Shown: one piece after another, positions 26,701 through 41,218 of the stretch
Numbering within the stretch: position 1 is the stretch's first letter
How the letters are laid out: each line of letters starts with the position of its first letter
Program-made: the position numbers and the translations under genes
From: Dirofilaria immitis
Lineage: Eukaryota; Nematoda; Chromadorea; Rhabditida; Onchocercidae
Length of the DNA stretch: 64,000 nt
Assembly: GCA_024305405.1 (NCBI GenBank)
Contig: JAKNDB010000088.1
Location: 2,994,001-3,058,000 of the forward strand
Direction: 5' to 3'
The notes under the pieces: generated by a model
What the model was told of the DNA's origin: nothing
What the model saw: only the letters and a program-made list of their open reading frames with translations
Databases searched by the model: none

Positions 26701-27714
26701 AATGAACGAAATCATTCAGTACGTGATCAAAAAAATGAAATCTAAAGGAAAAGGAAAAAACCCAAAAACTTGAAAGAAATATAATTTTCAGAAATCAAAG
26801 CTAAAATTAAATCCTGTTCTTTCTGACAGTTTTTCCTAAACTTTAGATTATTTCGATGCTTCTTCGATTTTTAGGAAACCTCAGAACTCAGAAAATGATG
26901 CAAAGGAGGAAGAAAAATATATCAAAGATGTCGAAGCTGCGACTGGCGTTAATTTGAGGGGAAAGGTAAAACGTGGAAGGAGGAAACGACAAGAAGATAC
27001 CAATTCAAACGCATCCGCAGCCGTAAGAAAAAGGCTTGGTGTAAGGAGTTGTTGTTTCATAATTTTCTGTAACAGTTAAATTTCTTGAACGTTATATGGC
27101 ATTCAAGAAATTGGTAGTTGTTAATAGTTGTTTCGGATAATAAGATTTGATTCTTATTACAAAGTAAATAGTTGAAATGATTAGTTATGTAATGAAGCAT
27201 AAAGTGGTAGATATTACATAAACAAGAAAAAGAAGACATTGTTACTTGCTAAAAAGTTTAGAGATTAGGAGCAGATTTATTGAGGTAGTCTGATGGTTAA
27301 TCATCTTTCATAAGCACACGTTGTAACATTAGCAGTTCATCAGAAAAATTATACAGTAAGTCATTAGGCTGTTTCAAATATTGAATTGAGGATCTTCTTT
27401 TTTTTATTTCCAAGAATTTTGAATTTAATAACCGTGGATTGCAACTAAAAGATCTACGTTACGTTACTATTTATCTTGCATTTTTATCTGAAATTCAGTT
27501 AATTCAAATTTCGAAAGAGACAGACGGAAAAGAATTTTTGATTTTTCAGGTATAGGAAAATTATTTACCTAGTCATAACTACTGCTTTCTTTAGGCCAAA
27601 CTGTTTAACCGAAATACAATAAAACGAGTTTATGATACATTAGAATCTGTTCGAAAAGCAAGAGCAGCGAAGAATTTCGAGCATCAGTTCAATTACGCGT
27701 TAACGAAAATGTGA
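23790..27714 (+). CDS. UV-stimulated scaffold protein A (UVSSA), transcription-coupled repair
   Basis: UVSSA binds stalled RNA polymerase II and CSA/CSB and recruits TFIIH and USP7 in transcription-coupled nucleotide-excision repair. Eleven exons join in phase: 23790-23855, 24127-24342, 24559-24771, 25091-25299, 25496-25745, 25889-25980, 26081-26215, 26275-26425, 26515-26718, 26875-27040 and 27595-27714. The N-terminal VHS-like helical domain includes ETDPIHYPLPPPREAAKIL and WHEKYAEAYPKLGFAVNFLR. The C-terminal DUF2043 region has YGLDLKYWGENDV, a Cys/His zinc site CRASLSDGTLCPRMDLKRCP followed by LHGKIIDRD, and ends NFEHQFNYAL. Two runs are one A short (25123-25128 and 25631-25635); restoring them gives continuous family-like text. 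The first exon is chosen because it is in phase and gives the usual N-terminal length; it is the least certain part. Confidence 0.92.
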
Positions 27715-28819
27715 TCATCAAATTTCTAAGGAATTTGCGGAGATTTCTGATTGAATCTAATTACAGTTATATTATTGTCAAATATTTAATATCTAGGTGT
27801 TGGAAAACAATACAACTTATATTTCTGGTTTTCGTAATGCAAACTGTAAAATTTTTCATGTTCTTAATAATGCTTATGAGACTAATATCTATCATATAAT
27901 TATCATTTGTTCTATCCAATACAGTTCGAACAGCGGACATGTTCGTATATTAATCTTCAAAAGATATCAGCAATTTGCGGTGTTATTTCTCGATTTGTTT
28001 CAGTTTCTTGATCTACTCTAGTGACTCATTTATGCATTTAGTTTGTAATAAGGCTGAAATTATCATATTTCTGATGTAGACATATTACAAAAAATTACAC
28101 TAGTTGGCATATGCACATTGAGATGTGATGGAGATCGCGATATTATTGTCCGATTGACTTCAGATGGTATGATGTGTTTTCTGGAATAATTCGAGCTATT
28201 TATTAAACATACGTTGGCTCATTTAGTTAGATAGTTCCAAAGACATGCTAACATAGTTCTGAAAAGCGTTGAGTTAAATGCCATGCAGCAATGATGATGG
28301 CGTGTTAATTGTTATGGAATTTGATAAGTCTTAGTTTTTTCCGTTGTGAATGTTTTTGTTTCTTATATACATTCATACATTTTAGTTTTAGCGTTTTGAT
28401 TTATATAATGAAAGATTCTAGTCTCAATTTCCAAATATTGATGTGCTATTACAGATTGTACCAAACATTTTCTCCTTTTTAATTGATGGAGTTTATATAC
28501 CTCAATAAACAAACGTTAGCTTTCATGTGAAATTCAACTGCCTGGTGTATTGCTACATCAGCGTGGCAGTTCGAATGACATGATTCAAATATGATTTCAT
28601 TCATAAGGAAGTGGTAGATAAAATCTAGCGATGAATCTATTAAAGAATTCATGTGCAGATTTAATAATCAAATTTAGAAAATCATTAATCCAAATAACTT
28701 ATTTGCCACCGTGGATACATCCGATGTTCTTCGTGCAAATAATTTTTGTAGACAAAATTTCCCGTCTCATTAAGCCTTACTCAATTTCGGCATATAAGCT
28801 ATTTTCGAGTGCAACGATT
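27715..28819 (+). other. intergenic, no gene seen
   Basis: Some 1.1 kb between UVSSA and the first phosphatase copy, on the same strand. Frames at 27711-28021 are Phe/Ile-rich and have no splice context. It probably holds the 3' UTR of UVSSA and the promoter of the phosphatase gene. Confidence 0.5.
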
Positions 28820-29825
28820 ATGCCATTAACTGACGTGCCTAATGCTAAAATCGATCCTGATGGTGTATTCAAGTATATCTTAATAAAGGTACTTATATGG
28901 CCTTAGAATTATTATTAAAAAAGTAAATCGTGATTATCTTTAAGTTGTCTGAAATTTTCATTGTAATCTAGAATGATTTGAAATTTATTTAATTGATAAT
29001 TCGAAGTTAGCATGCTAGTGAAGAAAGCAAAGAGAAGTTTATTAAACAGTTTGGTGAATTCTTTTAGAATGCTGGTTTGGTGAGATGGTTGAATTGATTT
29101 AGATCATTACAGGTGATAGAAAAAGTTTCGAGGAAAGAGAAACTGATCGTACGTGGATATCTCGCTGCGATTATCATGGTGATGTACTGGAGGAGACAGA
29201 AAAGGAACTTGGTTCAAATTACGAATTAGTATGTTTGGGTGGAGGTAGAATCAAACATGAATCAAAAAATCACAACATATTAGTATATGGCTATTCACAG
29301 GTTATCAGATTTTATTACGATTTAGTATCATCTGAACACATAATTTATGTTAGTAAGCGATTGTTCAATGGAGAGATGACTTCTCGTCTATTGTGATCGT
29401 TCTAAGAATTAAATTTTAGAGTATCTTATATTGTTGTCATCATTCAATAGCAAAAATGTGGTGTAACTGATTAAATCACTGCTTCTACAACAGTTCTGTA
29501 AAAGTTAGAAAAGTTAGGATTTATTTGGAAACGATGTAGTTTGAGAAGTAAATCTTTTTGATCGTTGCTGTGCTTTCAAAGCATAGAATTTCTTAGGATC
29601 GTTGCATTGATTAAGTTATTCAGCAGAAGTAAACTGAGAAAAGAGACTTATAAAAATCAATCATAGTAGATTCTAACTTATTTAATAACATTACGCTTTT
29701 AGACCACATCCATCGTATTTTCATATATTTAGGGTTATGGTCCAGCAGATCACCAGAAAAGCGTCGATATCTTGAGAGAAAAATATCCAGATTATAAGAT
29801 TTCTTTCTCTACCGAAGGATATTGA
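28820..29825 (+). CDS. 14-kDa phosphohistidine phosphatase / janus-A family, copy 1
   Basis: Small enzymes that remove phosphate from histidine in proteins. Three exons: 28820-28888 (MPLTDVPNAKIDPDGVFKYI), 29113-29300 and 29733-29825. Exon 2 has IVRGY followed by CDYHGDV, whose His aligns with the catalytic His of PHPT1, then VCLGGGRIKHES and ILVYGYSQ. Exon 3 has GYGPADHQKSVDILREKYPD and ends in a GY stop, as in the family. Exon 2 is 188 bases, one short; a missing C at 29161-29166 (CTCGC for CTCCGC) restores the frame and gives 63 codons, exactly as in copy 2. Predicted length is 116 residues against about 125 in human. Family is clear; substrate is unknown. Confidence 0.92.
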
Positions 29826-30421
29826 TTCTTTTTGATTATGTTTTAATATATGTCATATTATTTCAAAATATTGCTTGCTTCAGATGATTATTACCTTCTC
29901 TTTTTGTTTTCATTTTGAATGAAATCAAGACGCAGGCTGAAGTTTCAACTTTAATTTGCTTTTTAATAATACTACTTAACGATTCAATTTAAAGTTTATT
30001 CTATTTAACAATTCCTTATTTTTGTTATATACATTTATCGTATAGTTTATGTGTTTTCCACAGTTGTAAAGGAATTACGAAAAATGCTTACTGATATTAT
30101 AGAACGAATTCCTATTGGATTTATGTAGTAAAACGGATTGATTATAAATACATTCGCTTTATTTCTTTTCTGCTAATTTCTCGTAACTGACTCGTTCAGT
30201 CATATTGAGTTGCTTATTAATTTCTTTGCCCCTATCTGCTATTTTCCTGTCTTTTTTTCTTTGCTGGAACTTAGAATTGTATGAATCTTGGATTTTAATA
30301 CATATAAGTGAAGTCGTTTGGGACGGATTCATATTTCTGTAATTTTGAAAGTTTTCAGGAACGTTTTGGATAAATTAAGTATTCAATTCGATATTAGTCT
30401 TCTGTAAATATTTTACATCCA

Positions 30422-31354
30422 ATGTCGTTGGGTGATATTCCAGATGTGAATATAGATTCGGAAGGCTTATTTAAATACATAATGATCAAGGTAACTTTTC
30501 GAGTAATCGACTTAATTACACATCGAATATGCATCTATGTATGGATTTCTAAGTGTTTTTCTGAAGTTCTATGTTTATTTCATTCATCTGTCAGCTAAAT
30601 TATCATCGATCTTAGATCTTTTTCAATGTTATCTTAATATATTCGATTTATCATTCATTCTATATTTTTTTCAGGTCACTGTGAAATCAACAGGCGAAGA
30701 GAAATTGATTATTCGAGGATATAAACACTGCAAATGGCATAAAAATATTTTCAAACAAACTGAAAAGGAAATTGGCTATGCTTTTTCAATAAAATGTGTT
30801 GGTGGTGGACGAATAATGCATGAACCTGAAAAGAAAAATCTTTTTGTTTACGGCTATTCGCAGGTTATTTTAGATTATCATTCATAAAATCAATATTTAG
30901 GTAACATTTTAAATTTCGCAAATTTTTCGTTGTGATGAAAATGTCCTTTTTAATAACAGCAAAATTTAGTAGTTTAAATGAAAGATGAAATTTCTTCATC
31001 CACAGTTTAAGTATTAGATGAATAGAAAAAAGACGCCTAGTACTTGTTCAAAATGTTACTATCTCTAACGTATTGCGAGATATTATTGTCGAGAGACTCT
31101 TCACATTTTATGGCTGTAAATCGTGATATTTGTATAATTACCGGGAATGAATTTTGGCAAAAGAGTATTTTGCGGAAGACTATCAACTTTTCTAAATAAA
31201 TCATGACATTTTGTAAAATTGTGAGAGTTATTAACTATTAGTTTAACTATTAATTTCTATAGAGATATGGTCAGGCAAAGCATGAGAAAACGGTCGATTT
31301 ATTACAAAGAGATATCCTGAATATAAAATTACATATTCATACGAAGGCTACTAA
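30422..31354 (+). CDS. 14-kDa phosphohistidine phosphatase / janus-A family, copy 2
   Basis: Tandem paralogue of the gene ending at 29825, 600 bases downstream on the same strand. Exons 30422-30490 (MSLGDIPDVNIDSEGLFKYI), 30675-30863 and 31263-31354 have the same coding lengths as copy 1 (69, 189 and 93 bases) once one A is restored in AAA at 31306-31308. The catalytic His is kept in CKWHKNI, followed by CVGGGRIMHEPE and LFVYGYSQ. The corrected C-terminus reads RYPEYKITYSYEGY. Protein identity to copy 1 is only moderate by eye, so the duplication is not recent. Confidence 0.92.
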
Positions 31355-32643
31355 TTTTGGTTTGATCTGTTTTTGTCATATATTATTTCTTATTTTATAC
31401 AGACAAATGTTGAAAAAAAAAGATTCTTTTGTTTTTCTGAATAACAGCTTTTTACATTTTAGTGCTTTCATCGCTGACACTATCATGAAATTAATTTAAA
31501 TTTATCGAAATGAACTTTGCTGCAAAAATTTTCCTATGTTAAATCCAACTAATATAAAATTAAACGGAGAATAAATTTCTTTTTCTTTAGCATATATAAA
31601 TGAAATTAATTGAATATATTACAGCATAAGAAATAATCACATAACATTTCTAATTGATTTTTTTGTCATTAAATTGTATAATCAAAGGAATATTTGTACA
31701 TATCCAGTGGTTATCGTTATTTTTTATGTGATGCTGGATAGAATCTTCGAAAAATTTTAATTTCTTTTCTGTTCGATGGAAAATGATGTAGTTTAAATGC
31801 TGGACTTAGGTTAAGAGTAAGATAAATTGATGGAATTCTGGAATATTAAGTTAATTTTACCACAGTCTTGCTACCTAGCCTTTCTATTTATTTCTAGCTT
31901 AATTATGGATGTTTTTAACTCAAATAGAATTTTGAAATTGCATATTTTCGTGATGCATTTACTTATTTTACCTTTTCTATGTACCATGAAAATCAGGACT
32001 TTTTTTCATTGCTTTGATTTAATAGATCTTCTATTAAATCAAAAAAGAAAAAGTCGGAAATTAGTTAATCGTTTGTGCATGTCGTGCTTTTACTATTAAT
32101 GAAACAACAAATATTGCTTCCTTGTTTCATTCTAAGTTAATGATACCGTTTAACAATATATCGCTGTTTTTGAAAGTATCGAAATATTTCATTATTCCGT
32201 CCGTTATTGATTTAGAAATATCTAATTATAATATTCAAATCTTCGCAATTTTTATTGAATTGATTACTGTTTGTTTCTTCTAAATTACCGTAATTCGCAT
32301 TCATACTTTATATTAAAAAATTACACATGAACTTCAGCACATTTAACAGCATAGTCAGTTGAATTTCTCGAGTCACAAAACTGGGAGGTAGTTCTTCACT
32401 TAATGTCTGTAGTGATTTACTAGATCTGCAACTGAATGAATAAGATTCTGTCAGAGATTTTTGTTGCAAAACCGTCGAATGTCATGATTTCCTTTTAGTT
32501 TTGTTCTAAACATTTGTTTTTAAAGGTTATTCTATACATGAAATTTATTTCTAAAATTATTAAAATTACGCAATCAACGATAGCAATTAATAGTACATTA
32601 CAAATATGAATTACTATGCTGGTATTGTGGATGAAGTACTGTA
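31355..32643. other. intergenic between convergent genes, no gene seen
   Basis: About 1.3 kb between the second phosphatase copy and the 3' end of the secreted protein gene. The frame at 31827-32099 is dominated by Leu/Phe/Ile and has no splice context. Nothing else supported. Confidence 0.5.
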
Positions 32644-35576
<2,933 letters not shown>

Positions 35577-38165
35577 TTCGAGAATGGGAGCTATTTTCAC
35601 CTCTCAGGTGCTTTTTATAGGTCTTCTCTCTTTGGTTTGTGTAACTATCTTGCTTTTACATTAACCGTTTTTTATCCTTTCAATCAATCAATACAGTAAT
35701 TTTTGATTGATTCAAGAAAGTTTCATCATCTCCTCAACTTCGCCTTTAGATCTTTTCATTTCTAACTCTTCAACAAGAAAATTTCTCTCTATTACTTCTT
35801 ATATTTTTACAATAATTAGCCTGAGTGAGACAAAACCAGTTTATATGCACTGTTTGTTTCTCCAAGCACACACAGTAATTTTATTATTAAATGAATCATT
35901 TTATATGCATACTTGTCCATTCAAACATTTTCACAATAGTAAGCACAATAAGCACAACCTTTCAGCATATTTAATCCGTCGAGATTCTCGATGTGTGAAG
36001 AAAATAAACAATTCTTTATTTGTTCTCTTTTCTCAATTGCACGATTCGCTCCCGAAAAGTCACTTACTTTCTGCCATTTTTTTTCAATTGAAAAGCTATC
36101 AGATTGCTGAATATATCATTAATATAATATTCATCAAGTATCACTGCTGTGTCGAGAGATTACCGAGAATTAAATCAGTTTTCAACTGGAATCCAAAAAT
36201 TATTTTATCCTATCATTTTTCTGATTTCAAGTTTGCGAATTCGCTATTCGTGTTAAAGTATATTAGATTTAATCTTCATAAATTGCTATAATTTTAATTC
36301 AATTGTATATATTTGGAGTTTAAATATTTTCAGACAAAAAGAAAAAACTTTAAAACTACAATAAAAACTAAAATCATTCTAATTATAGTTTTGCCAAAGA
36401 AATATATCTACTATTTCTCACAAAATTTGTTTGTCAATTTTTAAACAGCAAATAATTGTTTATCTAGACAAATAATTCTAAGATATAACAATTCATATCA
36501 TTTATTGGCTCATTCAGATGATATCAATCGGCACTAACGACGACATGATTATGGGTTACAATGCTTATCCGATGTATCACATTGGATATTTTTTTGAATG
36601 GAAAATAAATAAAAATACGCATATATATATTCTTCATTTTCCTCGTGAAATTAGGCATATACTTCATATTATTTCAGATGAACCTTACGATCATTATTGC
36701 GAAAGCAACTTGACTTCTGATGGCATAAATTTCTTGCATATTTTCATTCTTTGTATGCAAAAATGATTAATTCGCCAATTATATATGTGTTTTTTCTGCA
36801 ATATAAAAAATTTATTTTATATGCAAAGTTTATCAAAATAAATATACGAATCTTGCGAACTTTTAATTATTTTCAACAAAATTGTCCTAAAAATGAGAAA
36901 ATTAGTTCCCAAATTGATCGACTATCACAGAGCATGAAAATATTTTCAAATACATCAAGTAGTTGAGAAGTAGCGATATTTTATTAGTAGTGGAGAAGTA
37001 ACCATTTAAAATCAATGGAATAACTTAATTGCTAAATTCCATAAATAAAACACATTACTGAAATACGATTTCGTAATTATGAACCGATTTTTAAACTGAC
37101 AATCACGTAAAAAGTAATTACTACTCTAGCATATGTAAATAATACATAGTATCCTTTTTGATTTTCGTTTTTAACTTTCATTTCGTTGCCTTACCTTAAA
37201 TGTCTCCTTATCACCCTTCCTTCATATCAAATTGTATTCCCTCTTTCCATAGCACTTTTTTTTTAATTAAACGTTCGGTCAAGTAAAAACTCGGAACCGT
37301 GAAGTTCATAAATATTTTGATGAATGCGGAAATTCTTGACATTTTTGGAGGCAAACAATCATTTTTTTGGTTTTTTCCAATAAATAAACTGAGACATTGT
37401 CAAATTTCCTTTAGGTTGTTCAATTTCTCGTCCATTAAATTGTAAAATTTTTCTTTTTTGGTAACAGGTTATAATTCATTCATGTAACATCATTTTCAAA
37501 GAAAAAATTTATTGGATCCATATTATTTTTACATAAAAGCAAGCATATTTTTTATCATACATGTAATCCAGGAGATTACATCCCTCATCAATGTAAGAGT
37601 TATCTGCTGATTTTTATAAAGTGACAAAGATTGTCTGCTTTGACCTTCATCAAGTGATAAAGCATTGATTGCTACTGTTCAAATAGCTTTTTTTTTAAAA
37701 CAAATGATTAAAAAATAGTGAGACATATACAATAATTTATCATCAGATGGTAGTATGTATTAACCGATTTACAGATAAATGCTTTCTTTAATAACACTAT
37801 TTTAATTTTAATTTCGTAATTATGAAAAATGATTCTTGAATTTTTTAAATCCAATAAATCTACAACAAGCAATAAAAATATCCGGTACTGAAATTTCACA
37901 AAATTTAGGCATAGTGATATCAAAATCGAAACACACACACTGAAGTTCCACAAATCTATTCAAATCAATCTTCCTCTAAGAATAACAAGCATAAGGATCA
38001 AAACATAGATAACGGAAATAGATAGAGGATATTAAGTCTTGCAAAAACTACAAGTCGGTTCAAAACGACAACTGCCTATTGTTTGTTGTGGGATTTACTG
38101 AATTTAATAAAAATCTACATTATTCATCCATATTTCTTAAAAATAGTTTCCAAGTTTATGATTAA
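35577..38165. other. intergenic; holds the longest chance-like open frame of the window (35707-36291)
   Basis: A plus-strand frame of 194 codons without a stop lies just upstream of the minus-strand secreted-protein gene. It starts from a non-ATG codon and is rich in Ser, Phe, Ile, His and Leu. I find no domain or conserved motif. Its length is unusual for DNA this AT-rich, but its texture is not that of the proven genes here. From 36292 to 38165 I see only short AT-rich frames and no supported gene. Confidence 0.3.
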
Positions 38166-39458
38166 TCACTCCCAGCCGAGCAATTTCCTCGTTTTTGGAT
38201 CATCTAGACTAATCAGTTCTGCTTTTCGAGCTTCCAAAATCTCATCCGGTATATACCTGATATCCTCATCTATTTGCTCCTGTTTTTTAATTTTTATCGT
38301 AATACCAACAGGTGCATGGGCCTATAAAGAAAGAAAAAATCAACATGAATGAGGATATTGAAATGGAATCCTAAAATGAAAAATGAATAAGACCAAAGTT
38401 TAAAAACGCTGATATTATCAAGAAATATGCTGATCAAAATAAAGCAAATTGGGCAGAATTTGAGGATATATCTCGGTAACACATTTAATAAGCAAGTAAT
38501 CTAGGCCGTGGTTTTTCCGAATATTCATATATGTATTGAACAAGATACGGAAATGAAAATAAGCTAATTTTACAATGGGCAATCAGTCTTTTTCTACAAA
38601 TAAGATGAAATAACGGAAAAAAATGAACCTGTATAAGATAAAGGTAGAGCGAGAGACGAACAGATGGTACTTCACCCAGTCGCAGAAATCGATGAAACGT
38701 TGACAATACTAGGTTTTTTTCTTGTTTCCTTTTGTCAAGTTTCTCTGGTATCAGTAAAATTTTTGTAGGAGGAATCGCATAGCTAAAAACGTTGAAAGTC
38801 TAAATTCAGTTTAAATTAAAAAAAAAAAAAGAATAGGAATCAATACTTGAGTTCAATGAAAAACAGAAAAAATAGCAAAGATAAAAATTTGCAAAAATTA
38901 AAATTTTCATTTAAATTTTTATTTAACAAAGAATAATGACGAATTAAGCAGGCAAAGACTTAAAATAACTCATTGAAGAAATAAAATGACTCTCATTGAG
39001 AGCTGATACTTAATTCTTAACCGCTGATTCATACAGTAACAATGAATATTTTAAAAAGCTTTCTGACTTTTAATCGCTGATTCGTACAAGCTATGTGTTA
39101 AATCTCCAGATAGTCCTAATATATTTATCGTTGAAACTTTGAAAAAATTTATTGTTGCATAAATCTGTAATTTGAATGTAACTGAAACCAATATGAAATC
39201 ATACCTATCGACTACTTTGAATTCGAATTGACGTGCCTTTCTGTGCGTGTAACTGTGAAACTTTTCAAGCGGTACAAAATCCATTGAATCCAATTGAAGA
39301 GTAAGCAGTGGATATTCAGGATAAATTTTCTCATTTTTAATCGCTGGTTCGTACAACTGCCATGGGTCAACTTTCTTGACCTTTGCCCTAAGAGATACTT
39401 CTCGAATTTGTTGTATTGCTGCAGTTCCAATAACCCGCTGCAGTTTCAGCAGTTTCAT
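38166..39458 (-). CDS. mitochondrial large-subunit ribosomal protein mL48
   Basis: An S10-fold protein of the mitochondrial ribosome's large subunit. Three exons (39458-39205, 38782-38629 and 38321-38166) sum to 188 codons with no frame error, one of the few intact genes here. The N-terminus (MKLLKLQRVIGTAAIQQIRE) is Arg/Lys-rich as for a mitochondrial presequence. The S10-like core reads YPLLTLQLDSMDFVPLEKFH then FKVVDSYAIPPTKILLIPEK, the latter strongly recalling the KVVESYAMPTKT segment of human MRPL48. It continues with LSTFHRFLRLGEVPSVRLSL and APVGITIKIKKQ and ends KLLGWE. The paralogous small-subunit protein uS10m shares the fold and is the main alternative. Confidence 0.75.
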
Positions 39459-40089
39459 AGATGAATCTAAAACATACTATCAAACCATGCAATCTATGGG
39501 AATACATTATTAACAACGTTATCCAAAAAATCTTTTGCTAAACAAGCCAGATAATAAAATTATATGACAGAAAATAGTTTGATAATTGGTATTGTAGGCC
39601 TTGTTCCAGAATGAAATCATATGCGATTTCCACAGTTCCTCGTGTGATCACGTAGCGAAACGATGTGTAGTAAAAACTAGAGAGTTTCGCCATAATACAT
39701 CACATTCCTATGAATCCTCTGAATGCATTATTTTGAAATTAAAAAAGATAGAAGTTTGAAGAATTACTAAGTAAGAATAATAACGCAGCAATGGCTTGCA
39801 AAGGAGCACTGATTTCACTGAATTAGTATCACAATATTGAATTTCAGAATTAAATGAAATGAACTGCACTAATTTGAAATGAAATACTGAATATATTATG
39901 TAAAAACAGAATCGAATTCACAAGATCACATCAATCTAACATCTCGTTTCGTTGAATTTTTACTCCTCTTTCATCAAATCAACAAATGTGACTATGGCAT
40001 TATTAAAAAATCTCTTGACCTTTTAACCCCAACTTATCCAATCCAGCCGTTTGTTGCCACTAACTTATTTCCAGTCTACTTTCACTTCA

Positions 40090-40368
40090 TAATATTGTAA
40101 CTCAAACTAATTAATCCACTGATTCTCACGATGACATGTCCTATTGCTTAAATTACATTCACTGGGGTCCCCGGAAAGTCTCTTTCAAAAAGAGCACTAT
40201 CTGACAAGTCTTAGAAAATCCTATGTAAGGAGTCGGGAACAATTGCAAAAATTAGACATTCATTTATAATTTAACGCTCTCTTCGGAGAGAGGCAGAGAA
40301 TGCTTCAGAAAGGCGAGACAACATGTGGTAGAGAAAACGTCGAAAATACGTAATATTGTAACTCAAAC
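40090..40368. repeat. 18-bp direct repeats flanking a hairpin-bearing segment
   Basis: TAATATTGTAACTCAAAC occurs at 40090-40107 and 40351-40368. Between them lies ATTTATAATTTAA, then a compact hairpin CTCTC-TTCG-GAGAG (40277-40290). The tetraloop hairpin behind an AT-rich single-stranded motif resembles the 3' end of Sm-class small nuclear RNAs. I do not recognise a specific RNA and find no conserved 5' part. It may equally be an element remnant. Confidence 0.4.
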
Positions 40369-40417
40369 CACTGAATGTGGTCTGCAAGGAAGCCTAAATT
40401 ACTCACCTGTTAATCAT

Positions 40418-40740
40418 TGTTGGGTTTCGCCCTTGAACAACTGTTCTCGGGATCCCTCGCTCGACGGACTCGTCTGTCTTGCGGGTTGATTTTTTGGACC
40501 GCGTCCCCGGGGTTATCCGGGGCGCACATGCTGTGTCTTTGGTGCGTCGTATCGCTAAAGCTATGCCGCTCGTGCTGTATTGGAACTATTGCTAAGATTC
40601 CAGCATTATTGTCTGTATTTCCGTTTCCCGGCGCTTTGCTGACGAGGATACAGCGCCTCTTACCAACGCGCACTGTTTCTGTTTTTAATGGGACAACTGT
40701 TAGGTATTGGTGTTCCAGAAATATTCCATATTGGTAGCAG
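40418..40740. other. GC-rich patch of unknown origin
   Basis: Base composition jumps to roughly half G+C in a background near 30%, with CpG-rich text such as CCGCGTCCCCGGGGTTATCC. Long frames are open on both strands (plus about 40417-40737; minus about 40673-40410), but neither protein looks conserved. The patch lies in an intergenic region between mL48 and VPS37. Possibilities are an unrecognised mobile-element fragment, a transferred segment, a structured RNA or a misassembly. None is supported over the others. Confidence 0.6.
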
Positions 40741-41028
40741 TTAAAGGAGATGTTCGGTAGTTAAAAGAAAGTTGCTCTCTCTTATTCGAAATCACGAATA
40801 CTAGACCGTAAAAATTAAATTCTAAAATGTGATTTATTATTTCCTTAAAGAGGCATAGTACAATACAAATACATAATGTCAAATGAAACAATGAAAATGT
40901 GAGATGGAAGTTCATCTTGACATCCATAATTCATTGACAACATTATCATTTTAAGAGGAAGCAGATAATTTTTCATATTCGGCGAGAGTAAATGTTCGAA
41001 AAGCGATGAAATAAACTATGTCAATTTA

Positions 41029-41113
41029 ACATAGATCAGAAAAAATTTCTCAAATTGACACAGACCAGAAAAATTTCTCAAATTGACATAGATCAGAAAA
41101 AATTTCTCAAATT
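41029..41113. repeat. three tandem copies of a 28-29-bp unit
   Basis: Units begin ACATAGATCAG (41029), ACACAGACCAG (41058) and ACATAGATCAG (41086), each followed by an A run, TTTCTCAAATT. The A run is six, five and six bases long. Intergenic, downstream of vps-37. Confidence 0.9.
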
Positions 41114-41218
41114 TTTCCGTCTTCTATTCAATTTCAAATAATTTTAGACGTATAAAATTTATCTCAGTTATAATAGACCCAGCACAATTTATCAACGTAT
41201 AAATTATATGAACATTAA

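Noticed and set aside
31827..32099. 90-codon plus-strand frame
   Set aside because: Composition of Leu, Phe and Ile only reflects AT-rich DNA; no start context or partner exons.
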